The notes under the pieces were generated by a model. It did not search any database. It was not told where the DNA came from and saw only the letters and a list, made by a program, of their open reading frames with translations. Of a stretch of DNA of 64,000 bases, positions 1 through 13,749 are shown one piece after another (position 1 is the first letter of the stretch; every line of letters begins with the position of its first letter). The DNA lies in contig CM065182.1 of NCBI GenBank assembly GCA_033026295.1, positions 18,288,215-18,352,214 on the forward strand, in the 5' to 3' direction. Source of the stretch: Channa striata. Lineage: Eukaryota > Chordata > Actinopteri > Anabantiformes > Channidae. A program made the position numbers and the translations under genes.

Positions 1-3000
1 ATGAGGAGGAGCACTGAGGACAAATGTGACTGCACTCGCTATGTCTTCTGCTTTCAAACACTGGAAAGTAGAAAACAACAAGTAATATTGATGCAACCAT
101 ACCTCATTTGCATTTTGTTAAAAATACATTTGTTGACTCTCAGTAAAATGGACACTCTTACTTTTATACTCTCATACACTGCAGCAGCTTTCTCTGCATC
201 ATTGTTGTGGTGGCGAAAGGCAAACTCAGTCTCCACTATTCCAGGAGAAATACACTGCGGGTGATGGAAAATGTATTAGATTTACTGGCGTGACATTAAT
301 ACAGGAATAAAACACACTTATGCTTAATGTAAAGTAAAGGCTCATTGTAGATATACGTAGAAATGTATGTCATCCTGCATGTTACCTGTGAACAGTGATG
401 GCAACTTACTGTAGCTCTGATGTGAGTGTTTGCTTCACGTAGCTCTTGTCGTATCCCCTCAGTCAGAGCAGTCACAGCATATTTAGTTGCACAGTAGAAA
501 TGCACATCAGCACTTGACACCACCCGGTGCCCACCCATACTGTAACAGGCAGAAGAAGAGAGAGAGATGTCTGACCTACATCCTGTAAGCTCAACCTTGA
601 CTCAAGCCCAAATTAAATGAATAAATTACTAATCCACACAGGCTCTAATTTACTTGTCATGTTCTTTTGAATGCTTTCACCTGCCCACTTACAGTAAAGT
701 CAAGATTATTTGATTCAGGCGTCTCAATCTAGGCGTATCAATATTAGTTCTTTACTTTGTTTCATGTCCATCAGGACCCTGGTAGGACTATACACATCTA
801 TACATGTCTTTGCCTACATGCTCTAAATATTAACACTTTTTTGTTGTTATTGGTTATACACCATCACCCATAACATTATGACCACTCACCTAATTCTGGG
901 TGAGTCCAGTAGAGAAGCTACTGTAGCTCTGCAAACTGAGAACATCCCACAAGATTTGGAGTTGCTCTGAACCAGTCATCTAGCAATCACAATTTGGCCT
1001 GTCAAATTTGCTCAAATCCCTCTTCAGGGACAAAATGTTCACTTACTGCCTAATAGATAACATCCACTTCCACACACCATTTTATAATGGGATAATGAAA
1101 AGTATTCGTTCCCCGTCAGTGGTCAAAGTGCTATGACTGCTCAGTGTCCTTTTGCTCTAAGGTTTGAAGGTCTGTCACCTGTTGATGTTGATGATGTGCC
1201 CATCATCCACATTCCTCTCCTTCATTGATTTGTATGCTTCACGGGTGCAGATAGACAAGGCTAACACATTCACCTGCAGGGAGCAAAAGACAGCGACTTG
1301 TGATAGTGGATGCATCCATTGGTCTAAAAGTAATGTTTCATATAAGAAAAAAATGCCCATTTCATGCTCATTAGAAAACAAATTACTAAGCACAGATAAT
1401 ATTTTTCAAACTTATTTGTATTTTACTGGCAGATTTTCTGGATCAGTTCAGCTGACTGATGTTACTAATCATGTTCACTGGGCCAATGTGTTACTCCTGT
1501 CCAGCTTGTGGCCTTGAAGCTGCTCTCACAGTGCCATTGATGGACCTGTATATTCAGTATGCTGAGAAGGTGAGGGAGGTGACCCAACATAGGTGTATGG
1601 ATTAAACATGGGCAAAGAACAAAACAAAAAACACTGCTACACAAATTAATGTGGGCTGCCATGACAACAGATGGACATGCATTACAAATGCAAGTCTCTG
1701 GAGGTGGAGACTTAAGAGCAGGGAGTCCTTAGCGGTCAAGAGCTCAATTAATCCGCATGTAGAGTCCTAAAAAGAGAAATGGTGCTGGCTTTCATTAATG
1801 GGCCACTGGTTTGCTTCTGCTCAGAGCCAATGAAAAGCTGCTGTTGTGAGAAGGAACATGCATTCACATATTTCTGCTCTTTTAACTCTACATTTACACA
1901 CAAACAACTATGGTCTCTAGGCACTAAAATGTATCTGTGATTCACCTACATCAATCATGTTCCTCCAGCCTTCTGTCTTTCCACTAAGCAAGGGCTCATT
2001 ATGGGCCAGTCCAGCATTGTTGATGCATACGTCCACACCCTTGTGCAATGTCTTGATTGCTGAAAACATGGACAGAATCTCCTCCTCATTGGACAGGTCA
2101 CACTTGTATGGGATCAATGTGCCGCTGTACCCTGCACTCTGGCATTCTGCTGCCAGCTTCTGGAAACACAAAAAACCCAATTTGACAACATTCAAAGCTG
2201 TTAAAATGGTAACATAAAATTTGATATGCAATTGACCGTGAATGACAATAAAAACTGAAAACCTGTTATGCAAGAGTTAGAAATGATTAATCTACAAAAC
2301 CATAGTTAAGACAGTTCCAGCCTTCACTCGACTGACTCCACCAGCGAGAATGTTTACGCTGACTTAATTAAAGCAGTGAGAAGTTAAGGCGGCCATAAAA
2401 TCAACACAAAAGTAAAAGACCATAAAGTAACAATAAATAATTTGTTGCAATTCCACGTTCCACACAAATCTAACACATGAGCATCAATGAGAAAAAGCAA
2501 GCTTAGTGCTAGTTGGACGCATTTTTCCTTCAGGGTACAGCTGGGCTCATCCTGCAGCAAGGCTGAGCAGGCTACACTCCAACCAGGTCAGCAGGCTGTC
2601 CACCACTGTGGGGTTTGATACAAGCTGACACAGATCCCCTCAGCAGGCACAGCTGCACCAGTCACCTGATGTTTCACTCTGGGTGCCCATCAGATAGGAG
2701 GGGCATGGATGATGCGGGCAGGGCTGGTGCCAGACAGAAATGAGCCACAGCAGTGCAAAACACACTGCGCAGTCAGGAGGATTAAATGTTTAGGAAGTCA
2801 ACCATGTACATGTAACTAAAGGAAAACCTGACTCTCTAAACTTTGAATATTTTAGAAAAAGCTCTCACTGTGTACAGCAATGAGTACATATTACTCTCAC
2901 TAGGGACCTGATGGTTCACAACCCTTTTTGTAAGATGTACCTTCATAGCCCACTTAGATGAGCTGATTATGTTCCAAATATATTTTGAATGGATGAATGG

Positions 3001-6000
3001 ATTATAAATTATCATTTAATACTTATAAAAATATAAAAGTGGATACTATTGTAGGCTTTGAAATTATTCCAATTTTATTTTTTTTCACTATTTTTGTAAC
3101 AACTCTTTATTGCACATTATGCGAAGAGGTTTGCTATAGTTTTTCAGCTAATTCAAGGTTTGCTATAGTTTTTCAGCTAATTCAAGTGTTTATCCATCAC
3201 TTTTAGCCAGGTTACCATCTTACCAGCTTGACTTTTTCCAGCCATCAATTCAACATGCTGTCTTAAATCTTCACACTCAGCTTTTAGCTCAACAAATTTG
3301 TACCTTCATGACTTTAGGCTAAACAAGTTCAACTTTTCATCTGTCATTGTTTTATTTATTGCTTACAAACTGATCATTATTTTAAACATCTTTTTCAACT
3401 ATTACTTTTGCACATTTTAACTGCTTAGCCACTGTTTTAGGTAACTAGTTCCTCACCTGTTTGTCCATCCTTAAAGTATTGATCAATACATGTTACTTGT
3501 AACAAAAGAAAGCTGAAGCAGAATGTTGGCTTTTATCATATGTACATAATTAGGGGGATAAATGGCATGTAAGGTTTGGAATTTTCTCTTAAATGTGTGA
3601 TACGTGGACACAGCTGCTTTTGGTGGCTACTGCAGCTGCTATTTAAGGAAACAGTATACTTGTGAAGCCTGCTTTAAAAAAAAAAAAATCAAGATAAAAA
3701 TTTAATTCAGCTATTGAGTTTTCTTCTAACAAAACATGCAATTGAGTGAACACACCCTCTCTCCCACTTGAGTGTGCAGATTTCCCAGCTCTAACTCTAA
3801 GCTGTTTAACTTGGATTACCAAGAGAGAAGGCATTGCCTGAATAAAGCTGTCAAAATAATATGACACAAAAAAATTCTTACGTGTAAAAAGTAAAACCAG
3901 TTTGTTTTGCTCCTGTTATACATGAGAACAATTCCCTGTTGTCCATTACCTTACAGTGTAACACACTGGTCTGCTCAGCTGTTTTAATGTTGTAAAGTTA
4001 CGTATCTCATCTCCCTTTGAACACTTGCCTGGATACCTGGAGGGGACTGGCTCTTGGGCAATATACGGAGCAGGCAGACAAACTAGTGCAGAGGCTCTTC
4101 ATTCAGAAAGGAGGTTAACTTAAAGGGGAAGCCAGGCCAGTCTTTTGTTAGGGGAGGAATTAGTTTTATTACTGTGGTTGACATGGGAGCAGGACAGCAC
4201 ACTCTGATCTTAGTCCAACTACAGGAAATCTCAGGCTGCAAATCTGTGTGCATGTGTGTGTGGGTGAATTCTGGCACATTCTGCACTGCCGTGGCCAGGG
4301 CTGGTACTGGCCACGCCTACAGGAATGGCAGATAAGCAACACTTTGGCAAATGGACTGTACACAAGATTGATCCATCACAATCTCAACTGAAACTGAACG
4401 TTGACAGGACTTGGCATCTAACTTTTAAAAGATAAGCCGACAGACTATACATTGGAGATTCACTGGACATGCCCAGTTCAACTGAAGACAGCATTAAAAT
4501 CCAATAATAAAAAACAGAAAGAACCCATTGTGCCAGAATGTCTCTGAATGTTGCATCTGAAATACTTAGCACACTACTTTTATTTCAACTTGTTTACCTA
4601 GGACAATATTTACAGACCATACATGGTAAAAGCCATATTCATACTACCTGAATTATCAGTTACTTTCACACACACGCAAGCATACGCACACACACCCCTG
4701 TAGCTCAAATAAAATCACTGTTTGCAATTAACCAGAGAGTTCTGATAAGACCAACCCTAAAAGATAAAACAAAGCCCAACAAAAACAAAAAAAGTGCAAT
4801 TCAAAAGATAAATTTCGACAGGTCATAAAGCTTTTTACATGTCAGGGTAATGGGTGTACCTACACCCACGCTGCACTCAAGACGTATGTGTACATAGGGA
4901 TACAGCCACATTCACTGCCTGTAACCCTGCCAGAGGGCTGTTATGTAAGGTCTACTATGCGAGAGACATCATTGTTCCACACTATGTTCATCAATCATTC
5001 ACCCACTCTTGTGGAACTGGTATAAATGAACAAGCAAAACAACATGCTTGAGAAGGGGGAAGATATAAAAATAAAGCCAGCAAAGCACCCAAAGCAGACA
5101 AGCTTGAAGCAGTGAACCGGATCAATAGCACAAGGCAACAGCCATGAGCTCAAAGAGCTGAGAAATTAGATTTGTCTCAGGTTGACCCATGAGCTCCACT
5201 CAACAAAAAAAAAAGGATTGTGTTATAGAACCCCGTGCTCTTTGGAAAGACTGGCAGGTGATTCAAAGCTGTAATGGAGCCATAATTCAGCCAAGAACCC
5301 CTCCGCTCTTCATCCTTCCTGTCCTGTCTCTTTAGTACCTGTGACATACAAAACAATTTAGCCTGTCATAACACATTTTCATCCTCATTACCAGGACCGT
5401 CCAGCAATCACAAAAACTGCAGAAGGAGGGAGAAAGGAAGGGAGAAAGAGAGGGAGGGAGGGTCTGGTGGACCAAGTGAAACAGAAGGGGAAAGAGAGAG
5501 AGAAAACATGAACATGAAGTGTGCTGTGTGAAAGCTGATCAAAAACATTTCCGATGTCACTATATGTTACTCTTAAAAAAGTGAGAGAACACAAGCACAG
5601 GAGACTTTGTGGAAATCCAAAAATTCTTATATGGCTAATGGTTTGGAAATACCATTAAATCCCACAATAGCTACTTCACAGAAAGGTAACCGAAATGTAT
5701 TTATTTTTTCATTCCCCCCCCCCCCCCAAAATAAAGTAACAAAGAAGGGCTTTAAGGAACACAGCAAGTTGCGAGACTAAATCACTCATTCAACTGCTGT
5801 TGTGTGACATAACAGAAAACTTTCAAGTTTAGCCTGAGCATGACCGCACCAAGTGTGGGGTGAAAGGTGACAGTAGGCTGTGTAATAGGATTGCAGCAGA
5901 GTTGAAGGGATGGTTGTGTCAAGCACAAAGAAAGACTCTAGAAGGTCTAAAGGTTGAACAGAGTGCTTTTACAGCACTTCCTTCAGTCTAATCAATGACG

Positions 6001-9000
6001 ACAGATAAGGAAAACAATTCGTGTCTTTGTTACAAACTACACCCATTGACAGACTTTTGCTTTTGTCTCAATTTCCAGCCGTGGAATAACCATAGCGCGA
6101 TTTATGAACGGATAGAAGCTCTTTGAAATAATATCTCAAGTATTAGCCCCGGGTAATAATACCTTTAAGTTGAACAGTAGTGTTGGGTTATATAAACAAT
6201 GAAAAATATGTGTTTGATTACCCGTACATGATAACTGATGTTTGATATCTGCCAGAGTAACTACAGAAAGCAGACAGCCCAGTCTTGTGTAACAGACGAG
6301 TACAACCAGTGCAGTTGGATTTTATCTTCCGAAACAAAATGTTAAAACCAGGCAGAAGAAAATAGTGCAACAATGATATTTCTGTCAGCAATACTTCAAT
6401 ACTGGATTAACGTAACTACATAGCGCAGCCTTTATCCCTTCGTTCACATGGGCATCAGATGATAAAAAACATCGCTCTTCTTCTCTTGTTTTTGCTGAAG
6501 GGTGAAGTTTTTTTCTATTAAACCAACACAAATCCCTTGTCTTCTCCACCTCAGGTTATTCCTACAGTCGATGCTGGCGATCAGAGCAAAAACTTTGCAC
6601 TCACAGCCAGCCTAAGGGACCCCCTGATGCCAGCTTGGAGACACATCATTATGCATACTAAGTTTATGATAACTTGTGCCCAGAGCAAAGAACAAAAACA
6701 GACATGAGACAGTCTCATGGAAACAGTGTTGATCAGACGCATCTAAAATAAATACCTTTCAAACTGGGCCAGCCTAAGCTGGTCTATTCAGCATGTGAGC
6801 CCAGAGTAGCCACGAAATGTTTCCAGTGTTATACAAACACTCTGCAACAAAATCCAATTTGGCTGAGACTGCAGAGAAAACAATCCGATATGCATTATTT
6901 TTGTCAACCCCTCTATCTTTTCCAAAATAATAAACTTAAGTTGTGTTTGTGTTACACAATATTCATCTTTTAAGTGTAAAGCTATTTTCTTTTCACGTTA
7001 CTCTCTCAGCTACAAATGTACATTTATTTGGTTACCTGACCTAACGCCACATTAGAATTTCATATTTGTACTGATTGTGGTACTTCTACTGTACTATGCT
7101 ACATATGTTGCCTTTCTCAAGCAAACACACAAATGCACACACACTTTTGCACAGTGTTGATTTGTAAGGACACTCACTGACATAGTGCAATCCCTAGTGT
7201 TTACCCTTAACGATCACAACTGAATGCCTAACCCTAACTAAAACCTAATTCTAACACTGGCCGTAAACCCCAGCCTTGACCCTCAGAAATCCCTTTTTTT
7301 AGGGTCAAAAATCGTGAGGACCTGCCAAAATGTCCTTACTTTACAAAAATGTCCTCACTCTGTTGGTTAAAAAAATTATTTAGTCCTCAGTGAGAATGCC
7401 AAACAGTCTCACACACACGCACACACACACACAGTATACATACAGTGAAATGCAAGTATTCAACAGTACAGGACAAAAAGTGACCTGCCTATTCAAGCAG
7501 GACACCCAAGGAGGAAATGTCAGTGCCAGTAAACATTACACCTTGAAAGATGATGAGCAAAAAGAGGACAGCACAGTGGTGATGCCTTTGGGGGTGGGTG
7601 GGAGGAGTCATAGGGGTCACTGAGCTGTCTGGACAAACAGACAGTGGTTGAGACTCGCAAATCTAGCAGAAATAATTAAAATATGCCCAATGTAAGTACT
7701 TCATAGAAAAGACGTAAAACTTACATTATAATATTTCATTCCACTAGCTCTTTTGCTGTTATCGGTAATGAGCACAAGAATTTGCTTCTGATCTGATCCC
7801 CTTGTTCCCTAAATAGAATGTTTCTTTTTGTATGTCATGCATGTCATCAATATTCTCCAAAATAATCTGGAGTTTTGCATAGGGAGAATTAAATGTTATC
7901 GTTCGTTGGTGGTGTGAATGCTGTTTCCCCCATGTAGGCAAAATCCATATGATAATTATTATTAGTAAGTCATTGTCAGCTCACAGCTCTAGTGGAAAAT
8001 GGGTAGTCAGTGGAACTGTGTTCTGCATGGCTAAGAGAAAAGCCTGTAAGCTAAAGAAGCAATGAAGTAATTCATTAAGCTTAGGAGGTAATTGACACAA
8101 GAAATGATATGGCAACTGTCCAGGTGAGGGTAGCACTTTGTCTTTTAAAAATGATAACTGATGCAGATTGCACAATGTCTACAGGCTAAATGGTGTGTTG
8201 CAATACAATCAAACATATTGTTAAAACAGGACATGAAAAACAAGTCAGAAACATATAAAGGAGAAATCTAAGAAAGAGAAAGAAACAAGTGAAGAAAACA
8301 AAGTGAGGCAAAGAGCGGGACATAGAGTCTGACCTGACGTGCTTTCTGATCTTTCTAGAGTGAACTCTAATCACTATGAAATAGCAGTTATACTGTGTAC
8401 ATGTCACTCAGAGAAAGCAGTTGAGAGAGTTTCAAATTTTCAGATAGAAACACAGATGTCACCTCAGTTTTGGAAGCATGACTGAGCACTTCTCAGTTCC
8501 TTCAGAATCAGTGCCACATCTAAGCTAGTCAGGCAAGGTCTGAAATTAATTTTCTGGCTCACCTGCTGAGCAATTCAGGTTTTTATTGATGCTATCTTGA
8601 GTCAAAAAAAAGATGCTGAGGCTAGTAAAAAAATGTAGTCTTCTACTTTGTGTAGAGCTGCAGTAACATGATGCCAACTAGTCTGACACAAGACCACTGA
8701 TCAGCAGACCAGTGTGCACTGATCAGCAGCGAAAAACTGGAAAAATCAGAAGCTGAATAACCAGTAAGATTAAATGCCAGTATCTAAAAAAAAGCTATAG
8801 AACCACACTGGTTTAGCATTTGGTGGATGCAATTTCAAACTCTGTGGACCGCATTGCACATCACTGCTGGATCTTATCCAAACGCCCTCAGTACTGTGTG
8901 TCACTCCTTATATTCTCAGAATTCTTACTCCCAACTGCTTTTGCTTGAATGCTGAGCTCAATAATTTGACACAGAAGATCATACTTGGGCAATTCTTTCC

Positions 9001-12000
9001 GAGGATCTCCTCACAATCTTTTGCAAACACAGGTTATCACAGCCACAAGTCTGTTATGGGCTAAAAACATACCAATTATGGTCACTACATTTATCTGATC
9101 TAAAAATTCATTAAAGAGCCTCAAATAACTCAGGAAATGTCAGTTTCAAATTATTTACAAAGTTATATATAAAGTAAGGTTATAAAGTTCTACATAAAAA
9201 CAAAGTTATTATTGAGAGAATAATAACTAGTTAAATAAGATGAGACTATTTTAAAAAACGCTATATACAACTCAGTTGCCAGAAATAAAGGCACCATTAT
9301 GTCTTTCACAATGTTCTATGATGATCTAAGCATGCTCAGTTAAAGCTAAGACTTGGCTTTAATGTTGAATTTACTTTTTATATCTAAAATTGATTTTGCT
9401 AAAGCAAAGAGCCTGATAAACAGCCTGTCCAAGGCAAGCATGTTTTGGGGGACAGTGTATACTGTGGATATAAAATTATTAACCAGTGAAGGAATAACAA
9501 CTACATTTGTGGCCCTAGCCTTCTGGCCACACACATTAATCAGTTTAAAGCGTGAAGAATCAGATTGGGATGCTTTGTCGGGCGTGTACACACAGTAACA
9601 CAAATTATGCTTACTAGATGCATTAGTAACCACTGAATTTGATAATGGCACAACCCATGCTTCCCTAACCTCTGCCTCTCCTGGCCCCAAGCGACAACAT
9701 TGAAAACAATACCTGGTACACTACCCTGACCTGCAGATAAGGCTAAACATAAAAATGCAATTAGCTCTTATTTTCTATTTACAAGATGTAGACACACACC
9801 TAATAAAACTAACATTAGTAACCAGGTTATTGTGTTACGGAAGTTCATAGCCAAATGTAATAAACAATTAAAGATCAGTTTTAAATTTAATATTTGTTTT
9901 CAAATCAAGGCTTATTTAAAATGTGGTGATCAGGAGTTCAACTGTGTACTTAGTACTGTGTAACTTTATGCTACCAGATTTATTACAAATGCACAAATGT
10001 GGGCCAGAGCACTTAAGAGGTCTACACATAAAAAGCCTTATTCAATCTGTAACTAATGTCCTCTTCTTTGAGTCAGATTGGTGCTCAGAAATGCATACAA
10101 ATCTTTGTAGAGGCAGTTTCTGTTTGATGGTGCCCCTCCTCACCACTCAGCTCAGACACTGCAGTGCTTGGGTGTAATGATAATGTGCATATGGCTTAAA
10201 ATGGTTCACTTTCGGACTGCACTGTTCTGTGCTCAAATGCCATATATTTTGTACATTGTGAAGAGATTATTTTATTTATTATTAAATAAAAGCTTCTCCA
10301 TCTGGTTTTGGAAGGTTTCACAAGAGCTAATGCGAAACTGTGATGCTACTTGGATGGGACCTTGTTGTCTCCATTCCTGCACTGCACCCATGGTGACCAC
10401 ACGTCTCCCTCTAGCTCGCTGCTCTCCAGCTGCCTACTACATAGTCTCATAGAAAACAAAACAATACTACTGCCACAACTCTTTATTCTGCTTTCTCTCT
10501 GTTGTCTTCTCACACTCACTCACTCACAGCCACACACAAAACAGACAAACCTGGCACAACTACTACACAAACCCAGTTTATACAGACAGTGTACAATACT
10601 TGGATTATCCGTTAACTCACACAGGCATCTGTCTAAAGTCTTGTTTAATTGACGCAACCTGCTGCTCTGCATAATATAACAACTATCTGTAGTTTGACTA
10701 AATATTTACTCTGCTGAATCTAAGCATTGCTTTTATGTACTGTTATCTATTAAAAGAAGAATAGCGAAGGTTGCTATGACTGTAATGTGATCAGCTCTTT
10801 GATGCCGGGTGATGTTTGTATTATATAAAAGTGCCAGAAAGATTGTAAATGTTGTGACCTTGTTTTAGTCTTACACAAGTCACACACAGGGCTCAAACAA
10901 GCTGCTGAAGTTAACTATTGACAGGAGGAACCATGTGACCCGAGCATGAATGGAGAGAGGCCATCAATGTGCATTTCACACTCACTTTGTGCACACACAG
11001 TCATGGGTGTGTTTGTGTCGTCAAGGTGGGGAAAAGGCATGTGTGTCAAAAATTGGTCCTAAAGAAAATACAGATACAATACTTTTTCAAAATTACATGC
11101 ATAGCATGCTACAGTACGTGCTTGTAAATCATTATAAACCAATTACCTTTCAGTGTTTGGTAGAACAAAGTGGTAAAGACTTAGAGCAACTTGTCATAAA
11201 CATTTTTTTGTAATTATTTGACATTTTACTCCTAAAGACTGTGTAGTGCACAATAAGGTCACTGAGAGGAGGCTGATGCCTGATGAGGAACTAATCTATT
11301 AACTAAACATTTTTCTACTATAAACAGTTTGACACTGGAATATAACACATCCAATTTCATACCACACAGATGGCTCTTTGCTGAGAAATGCAGGTTGTAC
11401 TTGAAGGCAGCTGCATTTTCCACAGTTCTCAACAACGACCATCCCATTCCCAAGCATCTTAATTCATTTCATATTTATGAAGTGAATTAATTTTTAAGTG
11501 ATTTTATTTCATGTTGGCTAAATTAATAAAAAAGCACTACAGACTAAAAAATGTCAGGAAAAATCTGTTTAATGAGTAATAGCTAACTGCACTAGTGTGG
11601 CCAATTAAAAGATAAAAATATATGTGTATATATATATATATCTTTCAGAATCACAATGAATGTTGCGAGTTAAATTATGATCGATCCTATCTTTAATTAT
11701 CACAGACAGTGTGGACTGGATTAATTTAGTTAATTAATAGTAAACTAAAAAGGTTTCTAATTCAGATTTGGCAATTTTTATCGTGGTCTTTGTTGTTACA
11801 GCACTCCTTCACTGATTATATTTTACTTTCAAAGATTCTACATTTCAGAGTACAAGCCCAAACATGTACATGTTTATGTTTATTCATATTAGAAAGGTTG
11901 TTTCTAATCTCCTACAGATCCCATAATACAAACTGTAAAGTCCTCCAGATGACATCACCTGGAGTTGTTTCCAACTAGAAGCAGAAATATGGTTTAGCCA

Positions 12001-13139
12001 AAGGGAAGGCACAGTGAAATGTAAGGCCAATCATAATAAATCCCCAAATTATAACCTTAGGAAGCAAGTTGAGCCTTTAAGCCTTTTGGTTAAGAGACAG
12101 TGGAGAGGCTGATCCTAATCAGGGAAGACATAATACACTCTATACAACACTTTATTTACAGTGTAAGGTTGGGGATACCTAAAAGACCCATGGGAATCCA
12201 CAGACATCTCTTTTGAACCTGTGCTAACTATGAAGGTAACTTTACTCAATCTGAAGAGGTTTACTACTATTACATGCAGTAGATGAATTAAAGGTCAATA
12301 GGATAGAGTGACCTACTGCCTGTTCGCCCACAGTGTGGTCCGTTGTTGGCAGGTATCCACCCTGCTGAAGTGTCATTCCTCAGACAAACTGATCCCTGGC
12401 AGCTCTGCCACAGCTGACCCTAACCTGTGATCTCCCGTGAGGTCAACCAAATCAAAGTACTTTTCAATAAGAATTAACAACAAAGATGATCCTAGATTAG
12501 AGTTTTGATTGGACTGACAGAGTGCTGGGTAGGAATATTCTCAATGCTATTTATAGTATGTGGTATTATGTACAATCAAATACTTTAAGCAGAATTACAA
12601 GGTACAATATTATTCATATGGAAAACTGGTAAAAACAGCCAGACTTAGCGAGACCATATGGTCTTATTGCGTCATTCTAACTACACAGTATTTATTATTT
12701 GTCATTGTGAATAAAATTATGTCTTTTACTGGTATTTTAAATGTATTAGCCAATATGAAATTCTCTTTAATTAAACTGGTCAAGTGAAAATATAATTCCC
12801 TTGTTAATTTCAACATACAGAGCTTCAGCGGCTCCGTTTCAGAATTAACGTTAATGTTTTCTAAAGGGTTCGAGCTAAAGTTTCAGAGCTAACGTTGACG
12901 TTAGCTAGCGGCGAACGTTTGTTAGCTAGTTTGCGGTTGCCCGGGTACAGCTAGCTTCTCTGGACGTGTCGGACCGTCCGTCAGTAACATTCAGCTCCAG
13001 TGCCCACCTCTATTTTGTCGACATTCCTGGCGCAGCCGACGACCCTCATGCCTTGCTGGACCAGCGCCCGGGCTACAGCCGCTCCGATCCCCACCGAGGC
13101 TCCGGTTACCAGGGCCACTCTGCCCTTCCACCGCTCCAT
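1..13139 (-). CDS. dhrs11: Dehydrogenase/reductase SDR family member 11, 3' end cut off
   Basis: Classical short-chain dehydrogenase/reductase; the family member DHRS11 reduces ketosteroids and other carbonyls with NADP(H). Coding exons on the minus strand are 13139-13008, 2159-1950, 1273-1179, 539-410, 254-162 and 60-1 (partial). All have AG/GT borders and a continuous frame, giving 240 residues; about 20 more should lie beyond position 1. Visible motifs are the Rossmann glycine motif TGASVGIG (residues 12-19), NNAG (91-94) and the catalytic YxxxK as Y161-CAT-K165, with serines S154/S155 just upstream. The start was chosen because MERWKGRVALVTG matches the usual DHRS11 N-terminus and lies in a CpG-rich first exon. 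Intron 1 is 10.8 kb; the other introns are 101-770 bp. The exon sequences read like a close DHRS11 orthologue (for example CTREAY-SMKERNVDDGHIININ), so the identification is firm. Confidence 0.95.
857..1147. mobile_element. Short TIR DNA transposon (MITE-like) in dhrs11 intron 3
   Basis: The left end reads TACACCATCACCCATAACAT followed by TATGACCACT. The right end, reverse-complemented, reads CACTGAGCAGTCATAGCACT followed by TTGACCACT, so imperfect terminal inverted repeats of about 29 bp enclose roughly 290 bp. The interior contains GACAAAATGTTCACTTACTG, which I recognise from a widespread teleost non-autonomous element. Two diverged relatives occur in this window (about 18046-18501 and from 55554). 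It encodes no protein. Its left end, in gene orientation, ends about 32 bp before dhrs11 exon 3. The superfamily cannot be assigned from what is visible. Confidence 0.7.
3128..3185 (+). repeat. Perfect 29-bp tandem duplication
   Basis: Two identical adjacent copies, 3128-3156 and 3157-3185, each beginning GGTTTGCTATAG and ending GCTAATTCAA. Identity is 100 percent, so the duplication is recent or a variable-number site. It lies in dhrs11 intron 1 with no sign of function. Confidence 0.95.
5714..5727 (+). repeat. Run of 14 C
   Basis: A homopolymer of 14 cytosines in dhrs11 intron 1. It is a site where sequencing length errors are likely. Confidence 0.95.
7163..7433. repeat. Teleost interspersed repeat with CCTAA motifs and CA tail
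   Basis: The sequence contains AAGGACACTCACTGACATAG, GAATGCCTAACCCTAACTAA, AATGTCCTTACTTTACAAAA and ATGTCCTCACTCTGTTGG, then a CACACACACGC tail. I recognise this order from a common fish interspersed repeat whose interior often expands telomere-like CCTAA units. The pattern is recalled rather than searched. It is non-coding. Confidence 0.6.
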
Positions 13140-13330
13140 CACGTCCTGTCGACACCGGTCACTAACGCGCGGGCAGCTCCTGAGCCGTTCCTCTGTCTCT
13201 TTAGTTCAAAGTGTCACAGCTGCAACTACCAGTCGTTTTTTTTTTCTTCAAGTGACGGGACGCGGCGGTGACAGCGTTTCCTCGGTGTGTGCAGCATCCA
13301 GGACAACGGTAGCCAGTGCGAGTCAAGCCA
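13140..13330 (-). promoter_or_regulatory. CpG-rich dhrs11 5' region
   Basis: Sequence directly upstream of the dhrs11 start is rich in CpG (GACGGGACGCGGCGGTGACAG and similar) and shows no TATA box, which fits a CpG-island promoter. The flank inside intron 1 (12830-12960) carries repeated GTTAGC/GCTAAC motifs, as do the other gene starts in the window. The exact transcription start cannot be read. Confidence 0.5.
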
Positions 13331-13683
13331 GGATCCACATGCTCCTCGGGATGAAACACGAAGAGCCCGGAGTGTGTCAATGTTTGCTTTACATCACCGA
13401 GCCGGGCCGGGCTCTCCGCCTGCGCCCCTTTACCGCCACCTACTGGACAAGAGCGATGGTTCTCTCTGTATTTGTTCTACTTGTGGTTTTTTCTGGTCTC
13501 ACCAATGCGTCTTGACAAGTTAGGGACATTAATAAGTGTATGTTTGAGAGTATCATTGACATTATAAATGACATCACATAATTGCCTTTGAAGTTTGCCG
13601 AAGCAGTTGTCAAAGACACGAATGTTTGTATTGCCGATTGTGTTAGATACGGACGGGAGCAACAAGTCAGGAGTGAAAAGCCA

Positions 13684-13749
13684 GTGTGTGGGTTATTAAA
13701 TCATTGTGATCTGTTTGTGTGTGGGTTATTATATCAGTGTGATCTGTTG
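13684..13749 (+). repeat. 33-bp imperfect tandem duplication
   Basis: Copies 13684-13716 and 13717-13749 both start GTGTGTGGGTTATTA and differ at about three positions. They lie between the dhrs11 5' end and the ggnbp2 3' end. The rest of this 1.8-kb spacer (13140-14971) holds the ggnbp2 3' UTR and no further gene that I can see; an A run sits near 14228. Confidence 0.85.

Larger units (their letters stand above)
2160..13007 (-). other. dhrs11 intron 1 (10.8 kb)
   Basis: This stretch runs from the donor GTGGGC after residue E44 to the acceptor TTTCCAG before residue K45. It holds no convincing gene: open frames are short, have no recognisable domains and look like chance. Repeats inside it are listed separately. 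It also has small CA-rich runs (about 4669-4700) and an A/T run near 11622-11642. The 2525-2730 part is GC-richer than its surroundings, but I recognise nothing in it. A long first intron is a usual place for enhancers; none can be named by eye. Confidence 0.8.

Noticed and set aside
9346..9690. 114-codon minus-strand open frame in dhrs11 intron 1
   Set aside because: No recognisable domain and no splice partners; the A/T-rich setting makes it likely to be chance.
13000..13515. 171-codon plus-strand open frame over the dhrs11 first exon
   Set aside because: It is the antisense shadow of the dhrs11 exon in GC-rich DNA; the minus strand gives the true SDR N-terminus.
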